Part shown: positions 34,288 to 42,647 of the stretch, piece after piece
How the letters are laid out: every line of letters starts with the position of its first letter
Position numbering within the stretch: position 1 is the first letter of the stretch
Assembly: GCA_963701015.1 (NCBI GenBank)
Contig: OY969556.1
Location: 2,914,001 to 2,978,000, forward strand
Source: MFD09286-c1 sp963701015
GTDB lineage: Bacteria > Bacteroidota > Bacteroidia > Bacteroidales > DTGW01
Length of the DNA: 64,000 nucleotides
Reading direction: 5' to 3'
The notes under the pieces: model-generated
Database searches by the model: none
Told to the model about the DNA's origin: nothing
What the model saw: only the letters and a program-made list of their open reading frames with translations
Made by a program: the position numbers and the translations under genes

Positions 34288-34320
34288 TGTAAACTAAAGT
34301 TTGCAGGGCTTTTATATTTT
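34281..34320 (+). terminator. degenerate terminator hairpin after the repeat copy
   Basis: AAGGCCTTGTAAAC can pair through several G-T wobbles with GTTTGCAGGGCTTT (34281-34294 and about 34299-34312), then comes TATATTTTC. It looks like a diverged copy of the tRNA terminator. Confidence 0.45.
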
Positions 34321-34333
34321 CTTTATATCTTTG
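34300..34333 (+). promoter_or_regulatory. Bacteroidota-type promoter for lpxB
   Basis: TATCTTTG (34326-34333) is a consensus -7 element. A TTTG (34300-34303) lies 22 bases upstream, slightly too far and inside the terminator-like hairpin. Confidence 0.45.
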
Positions 34334-34356
34334 AACCAATCATAAAAATTTTTATT

Positions 34357-35469
34357 GTGAAATATTATCTCATAGCTGGCGAGGCCTCAGGTGATTTGCA
34401 CGGATCAAACCTAATGAAATCCATTAAAATTGAAGACTCAAATGCTCAATTTTGCTGCATTGGAGGCGATTTAATGGCACAGCAAGGTGGTTCCTTGTTA
34501 AAACATTACCGCGAAATGGCATTTATGGGACTATTTGACGTAATGCTTAATATTAGGACAATTGCCAAGAATTTAAATTTTTGCAAAAAAGATATTTTAA
34601 ATTGGCAACCCGATGTTATTATTTTAATTGATTATGCAGGGTTCAATCTTAAAATTGCCAGGTTTGCAAAAGCAAATTCTATTAAAGTATTCTTCTATAT
34701 CGCTCCAAAAGTTTGGGCCTGGCAAGAATCCAGGGTGAAATTGCTAAAAAAATATGTTGACAAATTATTTGTAATATTTCCATTTGAAGTGGATTATTTC
34801 AAAAAACATGGAATTGAAGCTGAATATTTTGGTAACCCTTTAAATGATTCAATCGCTGAATTTCAGAAAAACAAATCCAATAATAAAAATTTTATTGAAT
34901 CAAATAATCTTGACAGCAAGCCAATAATTGCACTTTTAGCCGGCAGTCGCAAACACGAGGTTGAGCGTTGCTTGCCTGAAATGATGGAAGCTTTAAAAGA
35001 TTATAATTCATATCAGCTTGTAGTTGCTAGAGCTCCATCTATTTCAAAAGAAATTTATGCAAGTATAATTGGTAGCAGCAATATTAAAATTGTTTATAAC
35101 CAAACCTATAACCTTCTTGCAAATGCTACCTGTGCAGTTGTAACTTCAGGTACTGCAACACTTGAAACTGCATTGTTAAAAGTACCGGAAGTTGTAATAT
35201 TTAAAACAGGGCCAATAACCTATGTAATCGGCAAAGCCCTTGTAAAAATTCGTTTTTTTTCACTTGTTAATATTATAATGAATAAGGAAGTAGTTAAAGA
35301 ATTGCTTCAAAAAAACCTTGCGTCTGACATAAAAATTGAAATTACCAAAATCCTATCTGATGAAAGTTATAAAAATAAGATGCTGGAAAATTTTGATGAA
35401 ATTGAACGAAAACTAGGTGGAAGTGGCGTTTCGGACAGATTAGCAAAGAGTATGGTTAATTCATTATAA
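34357..35469 (+). CDS. lpxB: lipid-A-disaccharide synthase
   Basis: The 370-residue glycosyltransferase joins UDP-diacylglucosamine and lipid X to form the lipid A disaccharide at the inner face of the inner membrane. Clear motifs: YYLIAGEASGDLHGSNLM at the N-terminus, KVWAWQESRVK, LLAGSRKHEVE, and VTSGTATLETAL. The start is a GTG placed exactly at the family's usual N-terminus. A TAnnTTTG promoter and a following terminator make it a one-gene unit. Confidence 0.95.
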   Translation: MKYYLIAGEASGDLHGSNLMKSIKIEDSNAQFCCIGGDLMAQQGGSLLKHYREMAFMGLFDVMLNIRTIAKNLNFCKKDILNWQPDVIILIDYAGFNLKIARFAKANSIKVFFYIAPKVWAWQESRVKLLKKYVDKLFVIFPFEVDYFKKHGIEAEYFGNPLNDSIAEFQKNKSNNKNFIESNNLDSKPIIALLAGSRKHEVERCLPEMMEALKDYNSYQLVVARAPSISKEIYASIIGSSNIKIVYNQTYNLLANATCAVVTSGTATLETALLKVPEVVIFKTGPITYVIGKALVKIRFFSLVNIIMNKEVVKELLQKNLASDIKIEITKILSDESYKNKMLENFDEIERKLGGSGVSDRLAKSMVNSL

Positions 35470-35500
35470 GTTAAAAACACAATTCATTTAATCAAAAAAA

Positions 35501-35525
35501 AATCCCTTCAAACGAAAGGATTTTT
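35501..35525. terminator. bidirectional terminator between lpxB and nrdJ
   Basis: Stem AATCCCTT/AAAGGATT (one mismatch) with loop CAAACG, flanked by an A-run on the left and a T-run on the right. It serves both convergent genes. Confidence 0.75.
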
Positions 35526-35566
35526 AACATATAAAAAAATTATCTAGTTATTGCTATAGCTTTTAA

Positions 35567-38185
35567 TCAGCCACATTTTGAATTTCCGCAATTTTTGCAA
35601 GTAAGGCAACCTTCCTGATATATCAATGCTTCGGAACCACATGAAGCGCATTTTTGACCGGCTTTAGCCATTGTACCGTCAGGAATATATTTCTTTAAAG
35701 CACGTTCAATGCCATTCTTCCATGTATTTATGGTTTCACTGTCAAGCTGAAGTGAAGTAACCAAATTTACTACATCTGAAATCGGCATTCCATAACGAAT
35801 TACGCTCGAAATTAATTTTGCGTAGTTCCAGTATTCTTTATTAAACTGGTGCGACAACCCTCCTAAAGTATTCTTATACCCATATTTATCAGTATATTGG
35901 AAGTCGTATCGTGTGTTTCCTTCGTCATCTTTGTTTTTATATATCTTTCCATGAGTAATTGATTTTGGAATTGGAAACATATCTTCATCCTGAAGACCGG
36001 TAAATATCTCATAAGGACGACCATTAAGCAGACCAACAAAGGCAATCCAATTTTCATTGTTATTTTTAAACCTTATAATTTCAGCATCTAGTACTTTTGG
36101 ACGTTTTAAAATTTGTTCTATATCAAGATCGAGCTGCATTCCTTCAGGTTTTTTTTCCTTTTTATTTGAAATTAAAACACCAGAACGAGAATTTTCGCGA
36201 TAAACAGTGCATCCTTTACATCCATTTTTCCATGCATGAATATATAAATCGCCGACAAGTTCTTCATCAACGTTTTCAGGCAAATTAATAGTTACGCTAA
36301 TTGAATGATCGACCCACTTTTGAATTTCTCCCTGCATTTTTACTTTGTTCATCCAATCAACATCGGCTGAAGTAGCTTTGTAGTATGGTGATTTAGCAAC
36401 CAATTCCTGAACCTGGTCATCGTCATAATGGGTAACATCTTCTGAATTATAACCGTTAACATCAAGCCATGTAAGGAATTTATGATGAAATACATTGTAT
36501 TCTTCCCAATGGTCGCCTAAATCATCGATAAATGCTACTTTAACATTCGTGTCATTTGGATTTACTTTACGTCTGCGTTTGTAATAAGGCATAAAAACAG
36601 GTTCGATGCCTGATGTTGTTTGTGTCATTAAACTGGTAGTGCCTGTTGGTGCAATAGTTAGCAAAGCAATATTTCTACGGCCAAACTTTTGCATATCCTG
36701 ATATAACTTTTCGTCTTCCTGCTTAATACGCTGAATAAACGGGTTATTCCTTTCCAAATGTGCGTCATAAATTGGGAATGGACCACGTTCTTTTGCTACA
36801 TTCATTGACGAACGATAGGCTTCAATTGCCAAAGTACGATGTACTTCAACAGAAAAATCGGTGGCATTATCGCTTCCATATCTAATTCCCAAAGCTGCCA
36901 ACATATCTCCTTCGGCAGTTATACCAATACCGGTACGTCGGCCTTCTTCAGTTTTAATTTTAATATTTTCCCAAAGCTTCTTTTCAACCCTTTTAATTTC
37001 AATGTCTTCCGGATCCTTTTCAATTTTAGTAATAATTGCTTCAATTTTTTCAATTTCCAGATCAATAATATCGTCCATAAAACGCTGGGCTACTGCAGCA
37101 TGTTTTTTGAAAAGATTGAAGTTAAATTTTGCATTTGGCGTAAATGGTTCTTCAACATAGCCATATAAATTAATTGCAATTAAACGACAGCTATCGTAAG
37201 CACATAAAGGAATCTCGCCACACGGGTTAGTTGATACTGTTTTGTAACCAAATTCGGCATAACAATCGGGAACTGATTCGCGAATAATTGTATCCCAGAA
37301 TAAAACACCGGGTTCAGCAGAACGCCATGCGTTATGGACTATTTTTTTCCACAATTCCCTTGCATTAATTTCTTTTGTAAAAGTAGGATTTGTTGAATCA
37401 ACAGGATATTGCTGAATATATGGACTTCCATCCACGACAGCTTTCATAAAATCGTCATCCATTTTTACCGAAACATTAGCACCGGTTACTTTTCCCTGTT
37501 CGAGTTTGGCATCGATAAATTTTTCTGAATCGGGATGTTTAATAGAAATACTTAACATTAAAGCACCTCTTCTTCCATCCTGGGCGACTTCACGAGTTGA
37601 ATTGGAATATCTTTCCATAAATGGAACAACACCAGTAGAACTAAGAGCACTATTCAATACCGGACTCCCCTGTGGGCGAACATGCGACAAATCGTGCCCA
37701 ACGCCACCACGACGTTTCATCAACTGCACCTGTTCCTGATCAGTCTTCATAATTCCACCATATGAATCGGCGCCATTGCCTATTACAAAGCAATTCGAAA
37801 GGGATGCAATTTGGAAATTATTACCAATACCAGTCATCGGACTTCCTTGAGGAACTATATATTTGAAATCTTGTAAGTATTCATAAATTTCGGGTTCGCT
37901 CATTGGATTAGGATACTTGGCTTCAATACGTGCCAATTCCCTCGCAATACGGTGGTGCATATCATCGGGATTAATTTCGTATATATTGCCATACGAATCC
38001 TTCAATGCATATTTTGTAACCCAAACCCTTGCTGCAAGTTCATCACCTTTAAAATATTCCAATGAGCTTTTGTAAGCTTCATCAAAAGTATAGGTTTGTT
38101 TTTGGCCGGTATGTTTTGAGGTCCTGCCCATATTTTCTAATTCATCCTTTTTTAATTTCATGGCAAGGGTTTCTTCAGTTGTCAT
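35567..38185 (-). CDS. nrdJ: adenosylcobalamin-dependent (class II) ribonucleotide reductase
   Basis: The 872-residue enzyme reduces ribonucleotides to deoxyribonucleotides with a cobalamin-derived radical and works with or without oxygen. Visible hallmarks: SLSNCFVIGN with the first active-site cysteine, STNPCGEIPLCAYDSC with the radical cysteine, the TIAPTGTTSLM loop, and a C-terminal zinc-binding or thiol-relay tail with CASCG and CLTCKNCGNSKCG. The C-terminal half also carries the SFPIPKS-like TSCPD domain (region KVLDAEIIRFKN onward). No cobalamin riboswitch is seen upstream. Confidence 0.95.
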   Translation of the reverse strand: MTTEETLAMKLKKDELENMGRTSKHTGQKQTYTFDEAYKSSLEYFKGDELAARVWVTKYALKDSYGNIYEINPDDMHHRIARELARIEAKYPNPMSEPEIYEYLQDFKYIVPQGSPMTGIGNNFQIASLSNCFVIGNGADSYGGIMKTDQEQVQLMKRRGGVGHDLSHVRPQGSPVLNSALSSTGVVPFMERYSNSTREVAQDGRRGALMLSISIKHPDSEKFIDAKLEQGKVTGANVSVKMDDDFMKAVVDGSPYIQQYPVDSTNPTFTKEINARELWKKIVHNAWRSAEPGVLFWDTIIRESVPDCYAEFGYKTVSTNPCGEIPLCAYDSCRLIAINLYGYVEEPFTPNAKFNFNLFKKHAAVAQRFMDDIIDLEIEKIEAIITKIEKDPEDIEIKRVEKKLWENIKIKTEEGRRTGIGITAEGDMLAALGIRYGSDNATDFSVEVHRTLAIEAYRSSMNVAKERGPFPIYDAHLERNNPFIQRIKQEDEKLYQDMQKFGRRNIALLTIAPTGTTSLMTQTTSGIEPVFMPYYKRRRKVNPNDTNVKVAFIDDLGDHWEEYNVFHHKFLTWLDVNGYNSEDVTHYDDDQVQELVAKSPYYKATSADVDWMNKVKMQGEIQKWVDHSISVTINLPENVDEELVGDLYIHAWKNGCKGCTVYRENSRSGVLISNKKEKKPEGMQLDLDIEQILKRPKVLDAEIIRFKNNNENWIAFVGLLNGRPYEIFTGLQDEDMFPIPKSITHGKIYKNKDDEGNTRYDFQYTDKYGYKNTLGGLSHQFNKEYWNYAKLISSVIRYGMPISDVVNLVTSLQLDSETINTWKNGIERALKKYIPDGTMAKAGQKCASCGSEALIYQEGCLTCKNCGNSKCG

Positions 38186-38506
38186 TGTAAAGGTTTATTA
38201 AATTGTTAGTAAAATGGCTTTTAGCTGTTCAAGGAAGAGGCTAAATTTGATATTGCAATTTAAACCGCAATGACCTTTTATGCCAAGAAACTAAGTTCAC
38301 AATTATTAACTACCTTATCGTAGTTATTAACAAATGAAAAAACCTGAAAATTTATACCTATAAATTGCTGATAATTAGGCTAAATATATTAACAATCAAC
38401 GAACAAAAGTGTTTCAATTAATTTCAATTTATAACTCTTATAGATTCAACATCTTGCAACAATAAAATTGTTAAAAATTAAAGTTAAATTTATATTATTT
38501 TATTGT
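38186..38506. other. 321-bp region upstream of nrdJ, with one small hairpin
   Basis: AT-rich, no gene. It holds a perfect 7-bp hairpin TAACTAC/GTAGTTA (38307-38313 and 38320-38326, loop CTTATC) about 120 bases before the nrdJ start, which may be an operator. No NrdR-box-like pair and no B12-box-like core was recognised. Confidence 0.4.
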
Positions 38507-39163
38507 TTATAGTAATTTCAAAAACATATCTTCATTAAAATCAGATAATTGCCCAATAAAAGCATCGGCCATATCTGGTTTAATAAGCGAAACACTATGC
38601 ATATCGGGCATTGCAACAACTTTCATATTTGCTGCCCTGGCGGCTTTAACACCATTGAATGAATCTTCAAATACCAGGCAATCCTCTGGTTTTACTTTCA
38701 ATTTGTTTGCCGTAGTAAGGAATACTGCAGGATCGGGTTTTCCCTGAATTTCAAATTGTGCAGAATGATATACTTTAAAATGCCTTTTAATATCAAGTTT
38801 TCTTAATACCGCTTCAATAATATGCATAGCCGAAGATGACGCAAGGGCTACTGGTAAATTTTTATGCTGAAAAAATGCCAAAACCTTGTCTAATCCAGGC
38901 ATTGGATCTCCTTTTTCATCAACTAATTTAACCACCTTTGCTTCAATAAGATTTTGAACCTCAACAATACTCTTATTTTGCCAGGGATGTTTTGCAAACC
39001 AATATTTTACTGATGAATGCGTATCCATTCCGGTAGTTTCAGCACATTGCTCATGTGTTAAAGTTAAGCCAACCTGTTGATATGCCCATACATCTGCTTC
39101 TTTCCAAAAAGGTTCTGAATCAATCAGAATCCCATCCATATCAAATATAACTGCCGAAATCAT
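38507..39163 (-). CDS. HAD hydrolase (beta-phosphoglucomutase / YniC-like phosphatase)
   Basis: From the ATG at 39163 the protein has 218 residues and begins with motif I, MISAVIFDMDGILIDSEPFW. The alpha-helical cap lies at about 18-85. Motif II follows in VALASSSAMHII, a lysine in QGKPDPAVFL, and motif IV in CLVFEDSFNGVKAA. This is the pattern of the hexitol phosphatase/2-deoxyglucose-6-phosphatase group. A longer frame starts further upstream and would overlap the homoserine dehydrogenase gene; the internal ATG is much more natural. The substrate is a guess. Confidence 0.88.
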   Translation of the reverse strand: MISAVIFDMDGILIDSEPFWKEADVWAYQQVGLTLTHEQCAETTGMDTHSSVKYWFAKHPWQNKSIVEVQNLIEAKVVKLVDEKGDPMPGLDKVLAFFQHKNLPVALASSSAMHIIEAVLRKLDIKRHFKVYHSAQFEIQGKPDPAVFLTTANKLKVKPEDCLVFEDSFNGVKAARAANMKVVAMPDMHSVSLIKPDMADAFIGQLSDFNEDMFLKLL

Positions 39164-39209
39164 TTTTATAATACTAATAAACCAAAGTGATTGTTTGCAA
39201 GTGTCCTTT

Positions 39210-40529
39210 TCAATTAAGTATTGGAATAATTTTCGGATCGTCAAGTAGCAATGAAGGCGCCTTTTCGCGAATTACTGCAATTGCCTTTTTTATCTGTTTC
39301 ATTGTGCAAGGCATGGTTGCAATAGAAAATACAGCTCTTTCTTTATTATGCCTGTTATGGCTTACAGTATCAATATTTATTTTTTGCTCACCAATTGCAG
39401 TAGTCACCAAACCGGTAATTCCCGGATAGTTTTCGGTAGCAAACGTAATATTATACGAAAATTCAAAATTATCGGCATCAACTAATTCAATTTTAGCAGC
39501 ATCGGTAATATTATTAATATTTTGATGGTATTTTGCCGAAAATACAATATCTGAAACAATAGAACTTGCAGTCTCAAGACTTCCAGCTCCCTTACCTACA
39601 AAATAATGTTTCCCGGAATATTTGTTTAATAGTTCAACACAATTGGTTGCCCCGCTAACTTTCGAAAGAAAATTTGCATTTTTTACCATCATTGGTTTAA
39701 CCATTGCAAATACTTTACTGTCAATACGACGGGCATAACAAATAAGCTTAATTGTACAGCCCATTTCGTTAGCAAAATCAATATCTTCTTTTTCAATATT
39801 CTGAATTCCCTTAATATACAAGTTTTCGTAAGTAACTTCGGCACCAAATGCAAGTTTAATAAGTATTGCCAATTTATGACCTGCATCGCCACCACTAATA
39901 TCAAGTGTTGGATCGGCTTCAGCATATCCAGCTTCCTGTGCCATTTTCAATGCTGTTGCAAAATCCAATCCTTCATCCTGCATATTCGAAAGAATATAAT
40001 TGCTGGTACCGTTTAATATGCCCGAAATTTCCAAAACCTGATCGCCGGTGAAATTTTCCCTAATGGCTTTAATAATTGGAATTGCTCCACAAACACTGGC
40101 TTCATAGCCCAAACAAACTTTATTTTGCTTTGCAATGACGAATATTTCCTTTCCCCTTTCAGCTAAAATTGCTTTATTGGCTGTTATAACATGCTTTCCG
40201 GCTTTTAGTGAGTTTAATATAATATTGTAAACAAAATCACTGGCTCCGCCAATGGTTTCAATTATTACATGAATGTTTTTATCCTGAATAATATCATGAA
40301 TATATTTTACTGATTCTTCATTATTTAAGTCTTTTCCACCACCTGCAAATAATGATAATGGAATACTATAAGCCTGAGCACTTTTAACAGGAAAAAGATC
40401 AACAATCTTTTTTAATTCAATGGAGTAATTGGACTTTGTTGATAATTCAGATTTCATGTCGAGCAAAATTTTTGCTACTCCACTACCAACGGTTCCGCAA
40501 CCTAAAATTGCAACATTAAAACTTTCCAT
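39210..40529 (-). CDS. hom: homoserine dehydrogenase
   Basis: The 439-residue enzyme reduces aspartate semialdehyde to homoserine for methionine and threonine. The N-terminal Rossmann loop is AILGCGTVGSGVAKIL, followed by TANKAILAERG and the catalytic stretch GILNGTSNYILS, with EAGYAEADPTLDISGGDAGHK (partly quoted) close after. A C-terminal ACT domain (about 355-430) suggests feedback control by an amino acid. Length and layout match the stand-alone, non-fused form. Confidence 0.95.
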   Translation of the reverse strand: MESFNVAILGCGTVGSGVAKILLDMKSELSTKSNYSIELKKIVDLFPVKSAQAYSIPLSLFAGGGKDLNNEESVKYIHDIIQDKNIHVIIETIGGASDFVYNIILNSLKAGKHVITANKAILAERGKEIFVIAKQNKVCLGYEASVCGAIPIIKAIRENFTGDQVLEISGILNGTSNYILSNMQDEGLDFATALKMAQEAGYAEADPTLDISGGDAGHKLAILIKLAFGAEVTYENLYIKGIQNIEKEDIDFANEMGCTIKLICYARRIDSKVFAMVKPMMVKNANFLSKVSGATNCVELLNKYSGKHYFVGKGAGSLETASSIVSDIVFSAKYHQNINNITDAAKIELVDADNFEFSYNITFATENYPGITGLVTTAIGEQKINIDTVSHNRHNKERAVFSIATMPCTMKQIKKAIAVIREKAPSLLLDDPKIIPILN

Positions 40530-40626
40530 AATTGTACTATTTGAATTTGCAGAATTCTTAAAAAATCAAAAATAATATATTCTGAACGAACCGCCTAATT
40601 GAATACAAGGAAGCTTATAAAAAAAT

Positions 40627-41400
40627 TTAAAATTTAGCGTTTTCAAAAACGCCCATCCCAAATAAAGCAAAATCGTATTTTACCGGATCAATAGGATCAA
40701 ATATTCTTAAATTTTGGGTAATTTCCTCTACTGCTTTCCAATCGTCCTGTTTACGTGTAAGTAAGTTTAAACTTCGGGCGATTCTACCGGAATGGATATC
40801 GAGTGGCAACATTAAAGCGGAAGGATGAATTTTATTCCACAATCCAAAATCGACACCAGCATCATCTTTACGAACCATCCAACGCAGAAACATGTTCAGC
40901 CGTTTTGCTGAAGCATTTGCATTAACATCAGCAACATGCTTTACCGTCCGAGCCGGATGAGGAATTGAAAAAAATATATTTCTGAAGTAAGCTAATGTTC
41001 CAAAAATATTACTGTTTTGCTCGAACCCGACATTAAAAACAGACTCTAGCCCATTATGGTTTTTATAAATATCTTTTAAAGCCTCAATAAAAAAGATGCA
41101 ATCAACAGGCTGAAAAGTTCGATGAACAAAATTCCCGAAGATTTTTATTTCTTTATCAGAACTATTACAAATGAAATCATACGGACTATCATCCATTAAT
41201 TTCATTAAAGCTTTGGCATTTTTAATAATTGATATTCGCTGTCCCCAGGCAATTGTAGAGGTAAGGAATGCCGCAATTTCAATATCTTCCTTATTAAAAA
41301 ACAAATGAGGAACCTGAATTGGATCAGAATCAATAAATTCAAAATTATTGTAGTCCCTGAACTTTTTTTCGAGTAGTTGTTTTAGTGATTTATCAATCAT
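40627..41400 (-). CDS. TIGR02757 family protein (DUF2400)
   Basis: The 257-residue protein belongs to the DUF2400/TIGR02757 family, seen from DPIQVPHLFFNKEDIEIAAF, the segment STIAWGQRISII, RWMVRKDDAGVDFGLW, and PLDIHSGRIARSL. The last motifs recall helix-hairpin-helix DNA glycosylase-like folds. The function has not been established. It stands 7 bases downstream of the lolD-like gene and is probably co-transcribed. Confidence 0.88.
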   Translation of the reverse strand: MIDKSLKQLLEKKFRDYNNFEFIDSDPIQVPHLFFNKEDIEIAAFLTSTIAWGQRISIIKNAKALMKLMDDSPYDFICNSSDKEIKIFGNFVHRTFQPVDCIFFIEALKDIYKNHNGLESVFNVGFEQNSNIFGTLAYFRNIFFSIPHPARTVKHVADVNANASAKRLNMFLRWMVRKDDAGVDFGLWNKIHPSALMLPLDIHSGRIARSLNLLTRKQDDWKAVEEITQNLRIFDPIDPVKYDFALFGMGVFENAKF

Positions 41401-41407
41401 TTATTAA

Positions 41408-42052
41408 TTACCAACCCATCGGCCAGTTCAATTTTTGGTCCGACATTTCGGCTAATTCCTTATCATGGGTAACAATAACAAATGTCTGTTTATATTTATC
41501 GCGAAGCTGAAAAAACAATTCGTGCAGTTCACGTTTATTCTTTGAATCGAGGTTACCTGAAGGTTCGTCAGCAAGTATAACCATTGGATCATTAATTAAA
41601 GCGCGAGCTACAGCAACCCTTTGTTGCTCTCCCCCTGACAATTCAGATGGCTTGTGCTCCAACCTATTTGACAAACCAAGGAAATTTAAAATGTCCTTAG
41701 CTTTTTCAATAGATGCATTTTTCTTTTGCAAACCAATTAAGGCCGGAATACTTACATTTTCAACCGCAGTAAATTCGGGTAATAAATTATGGAACTGAAA
41801 AATAAAACCTATACTTTTATTACGAAAGGCAGCTAATTTCTCTTCTTTAAGACGCAAAGGATCAATTTGATTAATAATAATATTCCCCTGATCCTGTTTC
41901 ATTAATGTTCCTATTATTTGTAACAACGTAGTTTTCCCGGCACCACTAGCCCCAACAATTGAAACAACTTCTCCTTCCTTTATACTCAGGTTTATTCCTT
42001 TAAGTACCTTAAGCTTTCCGAACGATTTATGAATATCATTGACTTCTATCAT
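41408..42052 (-). CDS. ABC transporter ATP-binding protein, LolD-like
   Basis: The 214-residue ATPase has Walker A GASGAGKTT, Q-loop FIFQFHNLLPEFTAVEN, signature LSGGEQQR, Walker B VILADEPSGNLDS and H-loop VTHD. FHNLLPEFTA is typical of LolD, the energy source for moving lipoproteins from the inner to the outer membrane. No LolC/E permease gene lies beside it. In many Bacteroidota lolD stands apart from its permease, so this is not surprising. It follows the tatA-like gene by three bases. Confidence 0.88.
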   Translation of the reverse strand: MIEVNDIHKSFGKLKVLKGINLSIKEGEVVSIVGASGAGKTTLLQIIGTLMKQDQGNIIINQIDPLRLKEEKLAAFRNKSIGFIFQFHNLLPEFTAVENVSIPALIGLQKKNASIEKAKDILNFLGLSNRLEHKPSELSGGEQQRVAVARALINDPMVILADEPSGNLDSKNKRELHELFFQLRDKYKQTFVIVTHDKELAEMSDQKLNWPMGW

Positions 42053-42055
42053 TGC

Positions 42056-42475
42056 TTAGGCTTTCGTTTGATTATTATCTTCAGGTTTGTTTTCAGAAAC
42101 TTCTTTTTTAGTTTTTGAAAAAACACTATTAAATCCCGATTCGGTAGTTTTATATAATTCTGATGAAGTATCTGGTAGAACTTCTGTAGTGGGAATTTCT
42201 TGCTTATCAACAATTTGGGCGCTTGAATTTATTTCCTTAATAGGTTCATTTGCAGATTGATGAATTTCATTAAAATTTTCTTTTAGTGCAGAAGTTGCCT
42301 GGTTCAATTCATTCCTTATTTGGCCCGTGCTTTGCATTAGCTCATTCTTAATTTCATCTGTGGCTTTCTTAACTTCATACATTCCTTTACCTAAAGTCCG
42401 GGCAAGACCAGGAAGTTTATCAGCGCCAAACAAAACCAACACTGCCAAAAGGATTAAAATAACTTCGCCTCCCAT
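42056..42475 (-). CDS. tatA: twin-arginine translocase subunit TatA/TatB-like
   Basis: The 139-residue protein has one membrane helix at the very N-terminus (about 4-20), the hinge FGADKLPGLARTLGKG, and an amphipathic helix, followed by a long charged tail of low complexity (about 50-139). The hinge normally reads FGPKKLP; here the proline is replaced by alanine. It should oligomerise with TatC to let folded proteins cross the inner membrane. The long tail suggests TatB-like behaviour. No tatC lies in the window. Confidence 0.85.
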   Translation of the reverse strand: MGGEVILILLAVLVLFGADKLPGLARTLGKGMYEVKKATDEIKNELMQSTGQIRNELNQATSALKENFNEIHQSANEPIKEINSSAQIVDKQEIPTTEVLPDTSSELYKTTESGFNSVFSKTKKEVSENKPEDNNQTKA

Positions 42476-42589
42476 TGTTTAAGCAAATTTTTAGTTGCAA
42501 CAAAATTAAACAACTAAAGATAATGTTTCAATTATTTCGACCTTTATGATTCGAAACTTAATTTTTTTAAATAATTAAAATTAAAAAAT

Positions 42590-42613
42590 AAGCCCTGAAA
42601 GTCTTCAGGGCTT
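42590..42613 (-). terminator. terminator after secDF
   Basis: A perfect 10-bp stem AAGCCCTGAA/TTCAGGGCTT with a four-base loop, followed on the minus strand by ATTTTTTAATTTT. Confidence 0.88.
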
Positions 42614-42647
42614 AACTAATCCTTATATTAAATAAAGAAGTTTAAAA

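Larger units (their letters stand above)
33969..34356. other. 388-bp intergenic region between the T9SS cargo gene and lpxB
   Basis: Very AT-rich. It holds the 5' region of the cargo gene (no clear TAnnTTTG element seen), then a short hairpin AATCC-aca-aGGATT at 34256-34270, the second 17-bp repeat, a wobble-rich terminator-like hairpin and the lpxB promoter. No gene is seen. Confidence 0.6.

Noticed and set aside
34230..34290. Second tRNA gene downstream of the T9SS cargo gene
   Set aside because: Only the last few tRNA bases and the terminator start are repeated; no D arm or anticodon arm can be formed upstream.
38186..38506. Cobalamin riboswitch before nrdJ
   Set aside because: No B12-box-like core or the expected multi-helix layout could be recognised by eye; only a 7-bp hairpin is seen.
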